This document shows, one piece after another, positions 42,701 to 50,698 of a stretch of DNA of 64,000 nucleotides (its first letter is position 1; each line of letters opens with the position of its first letter). Made by a program: the position numbers and the translations under genes. Origin of the DNA: Streptomyces abikoensis (GTDB lineage: Bacteria; Actinomycetota; Actinomycetes; Streptomycetales; Streptomycetaceae); NCBI RefSeq assembly GCF_014648775.1, contig NZ_BMRT01000001.1, forward strand, positions 1,542,034 through 1,606,033, given 5' to 3'. Below the pieces are notes generated by a model. The model did not search any database and was not told the origin of the DNA. It worked only from the letters and a program-made list of their open reading frames with translations.

Positions 42701-44483
42701 CGACGCCCGCCGCGCCCTGCGCGTCCGGATCGCCGGCGAGGACCACTGGGCCGCCGTGGAGGACGCCGGGCGGCTGCGGGACGCGCTGGGCACGGCCCTG
42801 CCCGTCGGTGTCCCCGAGGCGTTCACCGAGCCCGTCAAGGACCCGCTGGGCGATCTCCTCGCCCGCTACGCCCGCACCCACGGCCCGTTCACCTCGGCGG
42901 AGGCGGCGGCCCGGTTCGGCCTCGGCGTCGCGGTGACCGACGGCGCGCTGCACCGGCTGGCGGCGTCCGGCAGGCTCGTGCAGGGCGAGTTCCACCCCGC
43001 CGGCCTGGGCCAGGAGTGGTGCGACGCGGCCGTCCTGCGCCGGCTGCGGCGCCGCTCCCTGGCGGCGCTGCGGCACGAGCTGGAGCCCGTGCCGCCCGCC
43101 ACCCTCGCCGCGTTCCTGCCCACCTGGCAGCACGTCGGCTCCCACAGCCTGCGCGGCGTCGACGGACTGCTGCGCGCCGTCGAGCAGTTGCAGGGCGCCC
43201 CGGTGCCCGCGTCGGCGCTGGAGAAGCTCGTCCTGCCCTCCCGGGTGACGGGCTACACCCCCGCCATGCTCGACGAGCTCACGGCGGCGGGCGAGATCGT
43301 CTGGGCCGGCGCGGGCGCCCTGCCCGGCAAGGACGGCTGGGTCTCGCTGCTGCTCGCCGACGCGGCCCCCCTGCTCCTCCCGGCCCCGCACCCGCTGGAG
43401 CTCTCCCCCCTCCACCAGGCCGTGCTGGACGCCCTCGCCGGTGGCTACGGCCTGTTCTTCCGGCAGATCGCCGAGCAGGTGCGCGCCACGAGCGCGGCGG
43501 CGGACGGCACCGACGGCACGGACGCCCGCATCGTTGAGGCCGTCTGGGATCTCGCCTGGTCCGGCAGGCTGACCAATGACACGCTCGCGCCGCTGCGCTC
43601 GCTGCTCGGCTCCGGCCGCACCGCCGGATCCACCGCCCACCGCGCCAAACGGGCCGTCCCACGCGGCCGCTACGGTTCCGTCCTCGCCCGGACGGGCCCG
43701 GGGCTCCGGCCCACCGCCTCGCGCGGCGGTCCTCCCACGGTCGCGGGCCGCTGGGCGCTGCTGCCCGAGCGCGAGCCCGACGTCACCCACCGGGCCCACG
43801 CCCTGGCCCGTACCCTGCTCGACCGGCACGGCGTGGTCACCCGAGGGGCCGTCGCCGCCGAAGGGGTGGAGGGCGGTTTCGCCGCGGCCTACCGGGTGCT
43901 GTCGGCCTTCGAGGAGACCGGCCAGGCCCGCCGCGGCTATGTCGTCGAGGGCCTGGGCGCGGCCCAGTTCGCCATGGACGGCGCGGTCGACCGGCTGCGC
44001 GCCGCCAGCACGGCCCGGGAGCGCTCCGGCGCGGCGGCGGGCGCCGCCCCCTGGGACGACCGCCCGGCGGACGCCCGGGACGGCCGGCGACGGGCGGTCG
44101 TCCTCGCCGCCGCCGATCCCGCGAACGCCTACGGCGCCGCGCTGCCCTGGCCCGATCCGCCCGCCGACGCGACCCACAAGCCCGGCCGCAAGGCCGGCGC
44201 CCTGGTCGTCCTCGTCGACGGCGCGCTGACGCTCTACGTCGAACGCGGCGGGAAGACAGTCCTGGCCTGGCCCCGGGAGCCCGGCGCGGAGACCGCCGCC
44301 GACGACCCCGCCGTGCGCGAGGCGGCCACCGCCCTGGCCGAGGCGGCGCACGCCGGCGCGCTGGGCACGGTCACCGTCGAGCGCGTCAACGGCACCCCGA
44401 CGCTGTCCTCCCCGCTGGGAGCCGTACTGGAGGCCGCGGGCTTCCACGCCACACCGCGCGGGCTGCGCCTGCGCGCGCCCTGA
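39732..44483 (+). CDS. lhr: Lhr-family ATP-dependent DNA/RNA helicase (large, full length)
   Basis: 1583 residues from ATG 39732 (MANDKAAPP), preceded by a G-rich ribosome site. Helicase core: APTAAQAGAWRAIGEGSDVL (Q-like), APTGSGKTLAAFLASLD (I), LYVSPLKALAVDVERNL (Ia), TTPESLFLML, ILDEVHAVAGTKRGAHL (II), GLSATVRPVDEVARFL (III) and QRVGRAGHQVG (VI). A winged-helix and Lhr-core domain follow to about residue 860, then a C-terminal half of about 700 residues as in mycobacterial Lhr. Such enzymes translocate 3'-5' on single-stranded DNA and unwind RNA:DNA hybrids. Mycobacterial lhr is induced by DNA damage. It lies 42 nt before the nei-type glycosylase gene, so the two are probably one repair operon. 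Confidence 0.95.
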   Translation: MANDKAAPPSGPDPASALDAFSPATRSWFTGAFSAPTAAQAGAWRAIGEGSDVLVVAPTGSGKTLAAFLASLDRLASSPPPAERKKRCRVLYVSPLKALAVDVERNLRSPLTGIRQEAARLGLPEPEIRVGIRSGDTPAAERRALVTRPPDILITTPESLFLMLTSAAREALTGVETVILDEVHAVAGTKRGAHLALTLERLDVLLERPARRIGLSATVRPVDEVARFLSPRRKVEIVQPPSGKEFDLSVVVPVEDLGELGGSPVQEGGDGKDRPSIWPHVEERIADLVQAHRSTIVFANSRRLAERLCNRLNEIAHERATGTPLPEHHSPAELMGGSGPAKGAPPVLARAHHGSVSKEQRALVEEDLKAGRLPAVVATSSLELGIDMGAVDLVVQVESPPSVASGLQRVGRAGHQVGAVSTGVVFPKYRGDLVQAAVVTERMRRGAIERLRVPANPLDVLAQQIVAMAAMDTWDVEELLALVRRAAPFAALPESAYSGVLDMLAGRYPSDAFAELRPRLVWDRVAGTVTGRPGAQRLAVTSGGTIPDRGLFGVFLAGADPKKGGGRVGELDEEMVYESRVGDVFTLGTTSWRIEDITRDRVLVTPAPGTPGRLPFWKGDQLGRPLELGRALGAFLREIGGLAPDAARDRLTAAGLDDWAAGNVLSYLDEQRRACGHVPDDRTVVVERFRDELGDWRVVVHSPFGAQVHAPWALALGARLAERYGMDTQVMHADDGIVLRLPDADLLGLDLLDADPARQDGAYDAEQSPLGAADVLFDKGEVEGIVTDQVGGSALFASRFRECAARALLLPRRDPGKRTPLWQQRQRASQLLQVASEFGSFPIILEAVRECLQDVFDVPGLTELMGDIEARRVRLVEVTTPEPSPFARSLLFGYVAQFLYEGDSPLAERRAAALSLDSRLLAELLGQAELRELLDADVLTELERELQWLTEDRRAKDAEGVADLLRLLGPLTDAELAARGAGPEWARELSDARRALRVRIAGEDHWAAVEDAGRLRDALGTALPVGVPEAFTEPVKDPLGDLLARYARTHGPFTSAEAAARFGLGVAVTDGALHRLAASGRLVQGEFHPAGLGQEWCDAAVLRRLRRRSLAALRHELEPVPPATLAAFLPTWQHVGSHSLRGVDGLLRAVEQLQGAPVPASALEKLVLPSRVTGYTPAMLDELTAAGEIVWAGAGALPGKDGWVSLLLADAAPLLLPAPHPLELSPLHQAVLDALAGGYGLFFRQIAEQVRATSAAADGTDGTDARIVEAVWDLAWSGRLTNDTLAPLRSLLGSGRTAGSTAHRAKRAVPRGRYGSVLARTGPGLRPTASRGGPPTVAGRWALLPEREPDVTHRAHALARTLLDRHGVVTRGAVAAEGVEGGFAAAYRVLSAFEETGQARRGYVVEGLGAAQFAMDGAVDRLRAASTARERSGAAAGAAPWDDRPADARDGRRRAVVLAAADPANAYGAALPWPDPPADATHKPGRKAGALVVLVDGALTLYVERGGKTVLAWPREPGAETAADDPAVREAATALAEAAHAGALGTVTVERVNGTPTLSSPLGAVLEAAGFHATPRGLRLRAP

Positions 44484-44525
44484 CCCACGTCGCATCATGG
44501 GCCGTAGCCGCGAAGGAGGCGCCCC

Positions 44526-45329
44526 ATGCCCGAAGGAGACACCGTCTGGCGCACCGCGCGGGCCCTGCACGGGGCCCTCGCGGGCGGCGCGCTGATCCGC
44601 AGCGACCTGCGCGTGCCCCGGCTCGCCACCACCGATCTCACCGGCCGCGAGGTCCTCGAGGTCGTCCCGCGCGGCAAGCACCTGCTCACCCGCGTCGGCG
44701 GCGGCCTCACCCTCCACTCCCACCTCGGCATGGACGGCTCCTGGCGCGTCCACGCCACCGGTGAGCGCCCGCGCGGCGGCCCGCAGCACCAGATCCGGGC
44801 CGTCCTCGCCACCGCCGACCGCACGGCCGTCGGCTATCGCCTCCCCGTGCTGGACCTGGTGCGCACCACCGACGAGTCCACGCTCGTCGGCCATCTGGGC
44901 CCCGATCTCCTCGGCCCCGACTGGGACGCCGACGAAGCCGTCAGCCGGCTGCTCTCCGACCCCGGGCGCACGGTGGGCGAGGCCCTCCTCGACCAGCGCA
45001 ATCTGGCGGGCGTCGGCAACGTGTACAAGTCCGAGCTGTGCTTCCTGCTGCGGATCACCCCGTGGCTGCCCATGGCGTCCGTGCCCGCCCCCGAACGGCT
45101 GGTGGCCCTGGCGAAGAAGCTGCTGGAGGCCAACAAGTCCCGCCTCTCGCGGATCACCACGGGCGACGCGCGCCCGGATCGCGCCCTGTGGGTCTACGGA
45201 CGGGCCGACCGGCCGTGCCGGCGCTGCGGCACGCCCGTCCTCACGGCCGGCCAGGGGCCGGAGGGCCGGGAACGGACGACCTACTGGTGCCCCCACTGCC
45301 AGACGGGGCCTCCCCCGCCCGCCGGCTGA
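44526..45329 (+). CDS. nei: Fpg/Nei family DNA glycosylase, endonuclease VIII-like
   Basis: 267 residues. It opens MPEGDTVWRTARALHGAL, with Pro2 the expected Schiff-base nucleophile and Glu3 catalytic; the beta-clamp Lys lies in VPRGKHLLTRVGGGLTLHSH. The helix-two-turn-helix segment is LLDQRNLAGVGNVYKSELCF, and the C-terminal zinc finger uses CRRCGTPV and WCPHC. MPEGDT rather than MPELPE marks the Nei type. It removes oxidised pyrimidines. It is downstream of lhr on the same strand, an arrangement I recall in other actinobacteria, where Nei and Lhr are linked. Confidence 0.93.
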   Translation: MPEGDTVWRTARALHGALAGGALIRSDLRVPRLATTDLTGREVLEVVPRGKHLLTRVGGGLTLHSHLGMDGSWRVHATGERPRGGPQHQIRAVLATADRTAVGYRLPVLDLVRTTDESTLVGHLGPDLLGPDWDADEAVSRLLSDPGRTVGEALLDQRNLAGVGNVYKSELCFLLRITPWLPMASVPAPERLVALAKKLLEANKSRLSRITTGDARPDRALWVYGRADRPCRRCGTPVLTAGQGPEGRERTTYWCPHCQTGPPPPAG

Positions 45330-45403
45330 TCCCCCGCCCACTCATCCGAATGGGTGAACCGACACCACCGGGGTACAAGCCACGGCCCTGGACAGGCTGC
45401 CGC

Positions 45404-45691
45404 TCAGTGCCGTGCCCCTCCGCGCCACCACCGCCGCAGCGCCCGCAGGACGGCCCCACCGGCCTCCCCCGTCTCCCCGCCGTCCCCCCGGCCCCGGGGC
45501 GTGCAGTGCACCGGCAGCAGGCTCAGCCCCCATCCCCCGGCCGCGACCAGCCCCTCCACGAATCCGGCCCGGCCCGGGTGGAGCAGCAGCCGGAGGACGG
45601 CCCAGCACCACACGCCGGTCAGGAGGCTTCCCACCACCCAGCCGAGCGGCCCCAGCGGCGGTGGGCGCCCGGGCTCGTCACCCCGGACCAT
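45404..45691 (-). CDS. Small putative membrane protein, unknown
   Basis: 95 residues. PLGWVVGSLLTGVWCWAVLR and GFVEGLVAAGGWGLSLLPVH are two hydrophobic stretches, followed by a Gly/Arg-rich basic tail (LRALRRWWRGGARH). No family is recognised. The ATG lies 8 nt after the dps stop codon on the same strand, which supports a real gene read through from dps, though its ribosome site is weak. A GC-rich chance frame cannot be excluded. Confidence 0.45.
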   Translation of the reverse strand: MVRGDEPGRPPPLGPLGWVVGSLLTGVWCWAVLRLLLHPGRAGFVEGLVAAGGWGLSLLPVHCTPRGRGDGGETGEAGGAVLRALRRWWRGGARH

Positions 45692-45699
45692 GGCGTGCT

Positions 45700-46170
45700 T
45701 CAGGCGTTCTCGGCCTGGAACATCCAGTGGTGCTTCTCCAGGTCGCCCGTCAGGCCGATGAGGAGGTCCTGGGTGACGGGGTCCGGGTCGGCCGTCGCCT
45801 GGACGCGTTCGCGCATCCGCGTGATCACGGCGCCGAGCGCCTCGACCAGCGTCCGCACGGCATCGGTGTCCTTGGTCCAGCCGCTGCCGATCGTGCCGAT
45901 GCCGCTGGTCCTGGCGACGGTCTCGGCCCGGCCGTCCGGGGAGACGCCGAGCGCCGAGGCCCGTTCGGCGACCGTGTCCGCGTGGGTGCGGGCGCTGGCC
46001 ACGACCTCGTCGAGCTGGAGGTGGATGGAGCGGAAGCGCGGGCCGATCACGTTCCAGTGGACCTGCTTGGCGACGAGGGAGAGGTCGACGAGGTCCACGA
46101 GCGCGCCCTGGAGGGCGTCTCCGACGGTCTTGCGGTCCGGTTCGGACAGCGGGCTCTTCACCACAGACAT
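45700..46170 (-). CDS. dps: Dps-family DNA-binding ferritin-like protein
   Basis: 156 residues. LSLVAKQVHWNVIGPRFRSI HLQLDEVV carries the His/Trp and Asp/Glu ligands of the inter-subunit ferroxidase site. DTVAERASALGVSPDGRAET and a C-terminal helix ending EKHHWMFQAENA complete the fold. Dps dodecamers oxidise and store iron and protect DNA during stress and sporulation. There is no long basic tail, so DNA binding may be weak or depend on the N-terminus. A strong aggagg ribosome site precedes ATG 46170. Downstream of it is a small membrane ORF. Confidence 0.93.
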   Translation of the reverse strand: MSVVKSPLSEPDRKTVGDALQGALVDLVDLSLVAKQVHWNVIGPRFRSIHLQLDEVVASARTHADTVAERASALGVSPDGRAETVARTSGIGTIGSGWTKDTDAVRTLVEALGAVITRMRERVQATADPDPVTQDLLIGLTGDLEKHHWMFQAENA

Positions 46171-46302
46171 CCGCGTTCCTCCTGCTCCACAGAGTGCTTC
46201 ACAGACTGCTCCAGGGAAGGGTGCGGAGAGTGACCGGATCGCTCCGGTTCCTCCGCTCTCCTCACCATTGCACCAGGGGCGGGGGAAGCCCGCAGAACGC
46301 GG

Positions 46303-46333
46303 AGATCCCGGTCAGATCATCCGACCGGGATCT
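46303..46333. terminator. Hairpin between clgR and dps
   Basis: Perfect 11-bp arms agatcccggtc / gaccgggatct with a 9-nt loop, 40 nt past the clgR stop. The T-rich side (tttct) is on the + strand, but as GC-rich hairpins terminate without U-tracts here it may serve clgR. Confidence 0.65.
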
Positions 46334-46373
46334 TTCTGGGAAACGGTTGTCCTCCGGACCGTCTCAGGCCGGG

Positions 46374-46757
46374 TCAGGCGGCGACCACGTCCACGGCTTC
46401 CGCCGGGGCCTTGATGGTCACGCGCTCCCCCGGAACGCCCGTCACGGACGTCACGGACACCGAATTGAACATCGGCCGCATCGGCGCGGGTACCGGCTCG
46501 CTCGCCGCCGCCGACTGCGCCAGCTCGGCCAGCGACAGTTCGTCGCTCACCTCGCGCATGACCTCTGACATCCGAACGTCCAGAGCGTCGCAGATTGCGG
46601 AGAGAAGCTCGGAGGACGCCTCTTTCTGCCCGCGCTCGACCTCGGAGAGATATCCGAGCGAGACCCGGGCGGACGAGGAGACCTCGCGCAGAGTGCGGCC
46701 CTGGCGTTGGCGCTGCCGACGCAGCACGTCACCCAGCAGGCGACGGAGCAGAATCAT
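46374..46757 (-). CDS. clgR: Clp/Lon protease gene activator ClgR
   Basis: 127 residues. An XRE-type helix-turn-helix, [40 protein letters not shown] and [20 protein letters not shown], followed by a short C-terminal region ending [18 protein letters not shown]. ClgR activates clpP1P2, lon and its own gene in streptomycetes and corynebacteria. The terminal VVAA resembles the alanine tails recognised by ClpP, consistent with the reported feedback in which ClgR is a substrate of ClpP. A strong aaggaggg ribosome site precedes ATG 46757. It is downstream of cinA on the same strand but separated by 109 nt. Confidence 0.93.
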   Translation of the reverse strand: MILLRRLLGDVLRRQRQRQGRTLREVSSSARVSLGYLSEVERGQKEASSELLSAICDALDVRMSEVMREVSDELSLAELAQSAAASEPVPAPMRPMFNSVSVTSVTGVPGERVTIKAPAEAVDVVAA

Positions 46758-46866
46758 CGGTGGCTCCCTCCTTGGACCGCGAATCCGGTTCCTTCACGCC
46801 CCACCGTACCGCCTCGGGGTGCGGCCGTGCGGGGAGCTATGTCGTGTTCACTCAGGGCTGCAAACA

Positions 46867-47391
46867 TCAATTCCCCCCGTTGTGTTCCGTATCCTTTGCC
46901 CCCGCGTTCCCCGCCAGTTCGCGAACGAGCAGCGCGAGGACCGCCCGTACGCTTTCGGCCCGGATTCCCGCCCGGTCGCCGTCCAGGGACAGCTCCCGTA
47001 CGGCGGCGGTGCCGTCCGGTCCCTCGACGGCCACGAAGACCGTGCCGACGGCCTTGCCGTCCTGCGGTTCGGGCCCGGCCACCCCCGTGGTGGCGAGCCC
47101 CCAGTCCGCGCCCAGCACGGCCCGGACGCCGTGCGCCATCTGCCGTGCCACGTCGGCGTCGACGGCGCCGCGCGCCGCGAGCAACGGCCCGTCCACGCCC
47201 AGGACGTCGCGCTTGACGTCGGTGGCGTAGGCCGTGACCGAGCCCCGTACCGTGCGGGAGGCGCCCGGCACGGCGGTCAGTTCCGCCGCGACCAGCCCGC
47301 CCGTGAGCGACTCGGCGACGGCCAGGCTGTGGCCACGTGCCTCCAGCGCCGCGAGCGCCGCCGCGGCCGGCCCGCCCCCCTGGCCGCTCAT
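46867..47391 (-). CDS. cinA: CinA C-terminal (PncC) family protein, nicotinamide mononucleotide deamidase
   Basis: 174 residues. It comprises only the amidohydrolase half of CinA: HSLAVAESLTGGLVAAELTA, GSVTAYATDVKRDVLGVDGP, VARQMAHGVRAVLGADWGLA and TTGVAGPEPQDGKAVGTVFV. It deamidates nicotinamide mononucleotide in pyridine nucleotide recycling. ATG 47389-47391 overlaps the pgsA stop by 3 nt, so it is the last gene of the coupled rimO-pgsA-cinA operon. The N-terminal MoaB-like domain of full CinA is absent, as is normal in streptomycetes. Confidence 0.94.
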   Translation of the reverse strand: MSGQGGGPAAAALAALEARGHSLAVAESLTGGLVAAELTAVPGASRTVRGSVTAYATDVKRDVLGVDGPLLAARGAVDADVARQMAHGVRAVLGADWGLATTGVAGPEPQDGKAVGTVFVAVEGPDGTAAVRELSLDGDRAGIRAESVRAVLALLVRELAGNAGAKDTEHNGGN

Positions 47392-48014
47392 CGTGCGGAC
47401 TCCCGCCGACGCGCGGCCCGCCGCAGCCGGAACGCCTGGCCGATGTACTCGAGGCCGGTGGAGACGGTCAACACCACCGCGACCGCCATCACCCAGAAGC
47501 GCAAGGTCGCCAGCGGGCCGACCAGCGGCAGGATGTACATGCCCACGCCCACGCCCTGCGCGAGCGTCTTCATCTTCCCGCCCCGGCTGGCCGGGATGAC
47601 CCCGAGCCGGATGACCCAGAACCGCATCAGCGTGATGCCGATCTCGCGGAAGAGGATCACGCCCGTCACCCACCAGGGCAGGTCGTCCAGGGCGGAGAGA
47701 CAGATCAGGGCGGCACCCATGATCGCCTTGTCGGCGATGGGATCGGCGATCTTGCCGAAGTCGGTGACCAGGTTGTACGTCCGCGCGAGATGACCGTCGA
47801 AGAGATCGGTGATCATGGCGATCGCGAACGCCGCCCAGGCGAAGGAGCGCCAGGCCTCGTCATAGCCGCCGTTGTGCATCATCAACAAGACGAATCCGGG
47901 CACAAGGAGCAGCCGCACCATGGTGAGGATGTTGGCGATGTTCCACAACCCGGCGGGCCGGACACCCTTCGCCGGGGCCGGACCTCCTGTGGCGGAGGCC
48001 GGGAGTCCGCTCAT
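47388..48014 (-). CDS. pgsA: CDP-diacylglycerol-glycerol-3-phosphate 3-phosphatidyltransferase
   Basis: 208 residues from ATG 48012-48014. The CDP-alcohol phosphatidyltransferase motif DG(x2)AR(x8)G(x3)D(x3)D is fully present in [20 protein letters not shown]. Membrane helices include [36 protein letters not shown] and [18 protein letters not shown]. It makes phosphatidylglycerophosphate, the precursor of phosphatidylglycerol and cardiolipin. It is translationally coupled at both ends: its start overlaps the rimO stop and its stop overlaps the cinA start. Confidence 0.95.
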   Translation of the reverse strand: MSGLPASATGGPAPAKGVRPAGLWNIANILTMVRLLLVPGFVLLMMHNGGYDEAWRSFAWAAFAIAMITDLFDGHLARTYNLVTDFGKIADPIADKAIMGAALICLSALDDLPWWVTGVILFREIGITLMRFWVIRLGVIPASRGGKMKTLAQGVGVGMYILPLVGPLATLRFWVMAVAVVLTVSTGLEYIGQAFRLRRAARRRESAR

Positions 48015-49492
48015 CTGCCCGCCTCCTCGGTACACCCGCCCTCGATCCCGAGCGGTTCGGCGACGAGGTCCACGCCCTCGCTCGCCACGACCTTCGCCGT
48101 GACCATCCGGCCGGGCTCCAGCCGGTGGTCCGTGCCGAGCAGCACCTGGCCGTCGGTCTCCGGCGCCTGGTGGGCCGCCCGGCCGATCACTCCGTCCTCG
48201 TCGTCCACGCGGTCGACGAGTACTTCGATCGTCTCACCGATGCGCTCCTCCGCGCGCTGCGCGGTCAGCTCCTCGGCCAGCCGGGAGACCCGCTCCAGCC
48301 GCTCGGCGACGATCTCGGGGTCGAGCTTGTTCTCGTACGTGGCGGCCTCGGTGCCGTCCTCGTCGGAGTACCCGAAGACGCCGATGGCGTCCAGTCGGGC
48401 CCCCACCAGGAAGCGCTCCAGCTCGGCCACGTCCTCCTCGGTCTCCCCGGGGAAGCCGACGATGAAGTTGGAACGGGCACCCGCCTGCGGCGCCTTGCCG
48501 CGGATGGTGTCGAGCAGCTCCAGGAAGCGGTCGGTGTCGCCGAAGCGGCGCATGGCCCGCAGCACCTTCGGGGCCGAGTGCTGGAAGGAGAGGTCGAAGT
48601 AGGGGGCGATCTTCTCCGTCGAGGTCAGCACGTCGATCAGGCCGGGCCGCATCTCGGCCGGCTGGAGGTAGCTGACCCGGATCCGCTCCAGGCCGTCCAG
48701 CGCCGCCAGCTCCGGCAGCAGCGTCTCCAGCAGCCGGATGTCGCCGAGGTCCTTGCCGTAGGAGGTGTTGTTCTCGGAGACCAGCATGATCTCCTTCACG
48801 CCCTGCTCGGCCAGCCAGCGCGCCTCACCGAGCACGTCGGAGGGACGTCGGGAGATGAAGGAGCCGCGGAAGGAGGGGATCGCGCAGAAGGAGCAGCGCC
48901 GGTCGCAGCCGGAGGCGAGCTTCACGGAGGCGACGGGGTTGTTGTCCAGCCTGCGGCGCAGCGGGGCGCGCGGCCCGGAGGCCGGGGCCACGCCCTCGGG
49001 CAGGTCCTCCGGAGGAGTGTCCTGCGCGTGGCCGGGGAGGGCGACACCGGCCGCCTCCTGGCGCTCGGCGGGACTGATCGGCAGCAGCTTGCGGCGGTCG
49101 CGCGGGGTGTGGGCGGCGTGGATGCCACCGGAGAGGATGGTCTGGAGCCGGTCGGAGATGTCGGCGTAGTCGTCGAAGCCGAGCACGCCGTCGGCCTCGG
49201 GGAGCGCCTCGGCGAGGTCCTTGCCGTAGCGCTCGGCCATGCAGCCGACGGCCACGACGGCCTGGGTGCGGCCGTGCTCCTTGAGGTCGTTGGCCTCCAG
49301 GAGGGCGTCGACGGAATCCTTCTTGGCGGCGTCGACGAAGCCGCAGGTGTTGACGACGGCCACATCGGCGTCGGCGGCGTCCTCGACGAGGTCCCAGCCA
49401 TCCGCCGCCAAGCGGCCTGCCAGCTCCTCCGAGTCCACCTCGTTACGGGCGCAGCCAAGTGTGACAAGAGCGACGGTACGGCGTTCGGGCAT
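48011..49492 (-). CDS. rimO: Ribosomal protein S12 methylthiotransferase
   Basis: 493 residues from ATG 49490-49492 ([20 protein letters not shown]). MiaB-related radical-SAM enzyme that methylthiolates an aspartate of S12. N-terminal cluster cysteines are in [15 protein letters not shown] and [10 protein letters not shown]; the radical-[11 protein letters not shown] is Cys196/200/203. The TRAM domain is at the C-terminus ([20 protein letters not shown]). An insertion of about 45 residues rich in Pro/Ala ([20 protein letters not shown]) precedes the radical-SAM core. It is the second methylthiotransferase of the window, distinguished from MiaB by TLGCARN and SGCDRRC. Confidence 0.95.
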   Translation of the reverse strand: MPERRTVALVTLGCARNEVDSEELAGRLAADGWDLVEDAADADVAVVNTCGFVDAAKKDSVDALLEANDLKEHGRTQAVVAVGCMAERYGKDLAEALPEADGVLGFDDYADISDRLQTILSGGIHAAHTPRDRRKLLPISPAERQEAAGVALPGHAQDTPPEDLPEGVAPASGPRAPLRRRLDNNPVASVKLASGCDRRCSFCAIPSFRGSFISRRPSDVLGEARWLAEQGVKEIMLVSENNTSYGKDLGDIRLLETLLPELAALDGLERIRVSYLQPAEMRPGLIDVLTSTEKIAPYFDLSFQHSAPKVLRAMRRFGDTDRFLELLDTIRGKAPQAGARSNFIVGFPGETEEDVAELERFLVGARLDAIGVFGYSDEDGTEAATYENKLDPEIVAERLERVSRLAEELTAQRAEERIGETIEVLVDRVDDEDGVIGRAAHQAPETDGQVLLGTDHRLEPGRMVTAKVVASEGVDLVAEPLGIEGGCTEEAGR

Positions 49493-49618
49493 AGGGCTCA
49501 GCCTACTTTGTCCCGGCGCCGCATCCGCTGCCGAGTGGCCGACGGGCGCGGAGAGCCTGATCACCCACAGACTCCTCGCGCCCGTCGCGGCGGCCGCTCT
49601 GGCGGGTTCCGCCGCAGG

Positions 49619-50485
49619 TCAGCCCGCCGAAGGGTCGCCCCGGGTGTAGCTCAGGCGCTGGACCTGGCCGTCGGCGCCCAGGTTCTTGACCTCTTTGCCG
49701 TTCACGAACAGTTGCACGGCTCCGGCGTTGCCCAGGACCAGGTCGATGCGCTTGTTGTCGGTGAAGGTCTTGGACGCGCCCCGGGCGAGGACGCCCTCCT
49801 CCAGGAGCTTGCCGTCGCCGTCCTTGGCGGACATCCAGGTCTGGCCGTTCTCGGCGGTGAGCTTGACGGTGACCTTGTTGCCGGGGACGCCGGCGATGGC
49901 GCTGGCCGAGGCCTCGCCCTTGGGGCCGGCCTTGGGCTCGGCCTTGGGGTCCGTCCTGCCCTTGCCGGGGACGGCCTTGGCGCTGGACGCCGTGGACGGC
50001 TTGCCGGAGGCGGGGTCGGCGGAGACGGGGCCGCTCTTGGCCCCGCCGTTGAAGAGCGTGAAGCCCACGAAGCCGACGACCGCGACGATCGCGGCGACCA
50101 TCGCCGCGGTCCAGTTGGGCCGCCGGGGTTCGGGCCGGATGCGCTCGGCGTCGAAGAGCGGGGCCGCCGGGGTCGGCGCGGGGCGCCCGCCGTGCTCGGC
50201 GTCGTACTGCGTGACGAGCGGCACCGGGTCCAGGCCGACGGCGCGCGCCAGGGTGCGGATGTGCCCCCGGGCGTAGACCCGGCCGCCGCAGCGGGTGAAG
50301 TCGTCCTGTTCGATCGCGTGGACGATCGGCACGCGTACACGGGTGGTGGAACTGACCTCGTCCACGGTCAGTCCGGCACTGATACGGGCTTGCTGAAGGA
50401 TTCGTCCGACGGAGGGCCGGTCCTCCTGCCGGTCCTCCTCGGAGCCGGGGATCCGGTCGTCCTCTGAAGAGTTGCCGATGGACAC
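49619..50485 (-). CDS. RodZ-like helix-turn-helix membrane protein with DUF4115
   Basis: 288 residues from GTG 50483-50485, chosen because gaaagg lies 7 nt upstream; an ATG 18 codons earlier has no ribosome site. N-terminal HTH_25 domain (SVGRILQQARISAGLTVDEV, then HAIEQDDFTRCGGRVYARGH), a single membrane helix (TAAMVAAIVAVVGFVGFTLF), a Gly/Lys/Pro linker and an extracytoplasmic DUF4115 domain (VTVKLTAENGQTWMSAKDGD). This is the RodZ layout; RodZ links MreB to wall synthesis in rods. In streptomycetes the role is uncertain. It lies between ftsK and rimO on the same strand. Confidence 0.9.
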   Translation of the reverse strand: MSIGNSSEDDRIPGSEEDRQEDRPSVGRILQQARISAGLTVDEVSSTTRVRVPIVHAIEQDDFTRCGGRVYARGHIRTLARAVGLDPVPLVTQYDAEHGGRPAPTPAAPLFDAERIRPEPRRPNWTAAMVAAIVAVVGFVGFTLFNGGAKSGPVSADPASGKPSTASSAKAVPGKGRTDPKAEPKAGPKGEASASAIAGVPGNKVTVKLTAENGQTWMSAKDGDGKLLEEGVLARGASKTFTDNKRIDLVLGNAGAVQLFVNGKEVKNLGADGQVQRLSYTRGDPSAG

Positions 50486-50698
50486 GTGGGCGCCTTTCGA
50501 GCGTGCAGCCACCTGCTGGAGATTCAGTCTAGGGGGCATGCGAAACGGTCGGGCAAGCGGGAAGCCGGACTTTGTAGGCCATCAGAAGGCTCTGTGATCA
50601 CGACGGTGGCACATCGCCCCTCCCCCCTCGCTCAACTCCGCTCGAGCCCGAGAGAAACGGTGGACCAGGGATCTTTTCCAGCTGCCGCTGCCGGGCCG

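Noticed and set aside
47391..47673. N-terminal extension of CinA upstream of 47391
   Set aside because: It overlaps pgsA in another frame and lacks conserved CinA residues; ATG 47391 overlaps the pgsA stop as expected for a coupled start.
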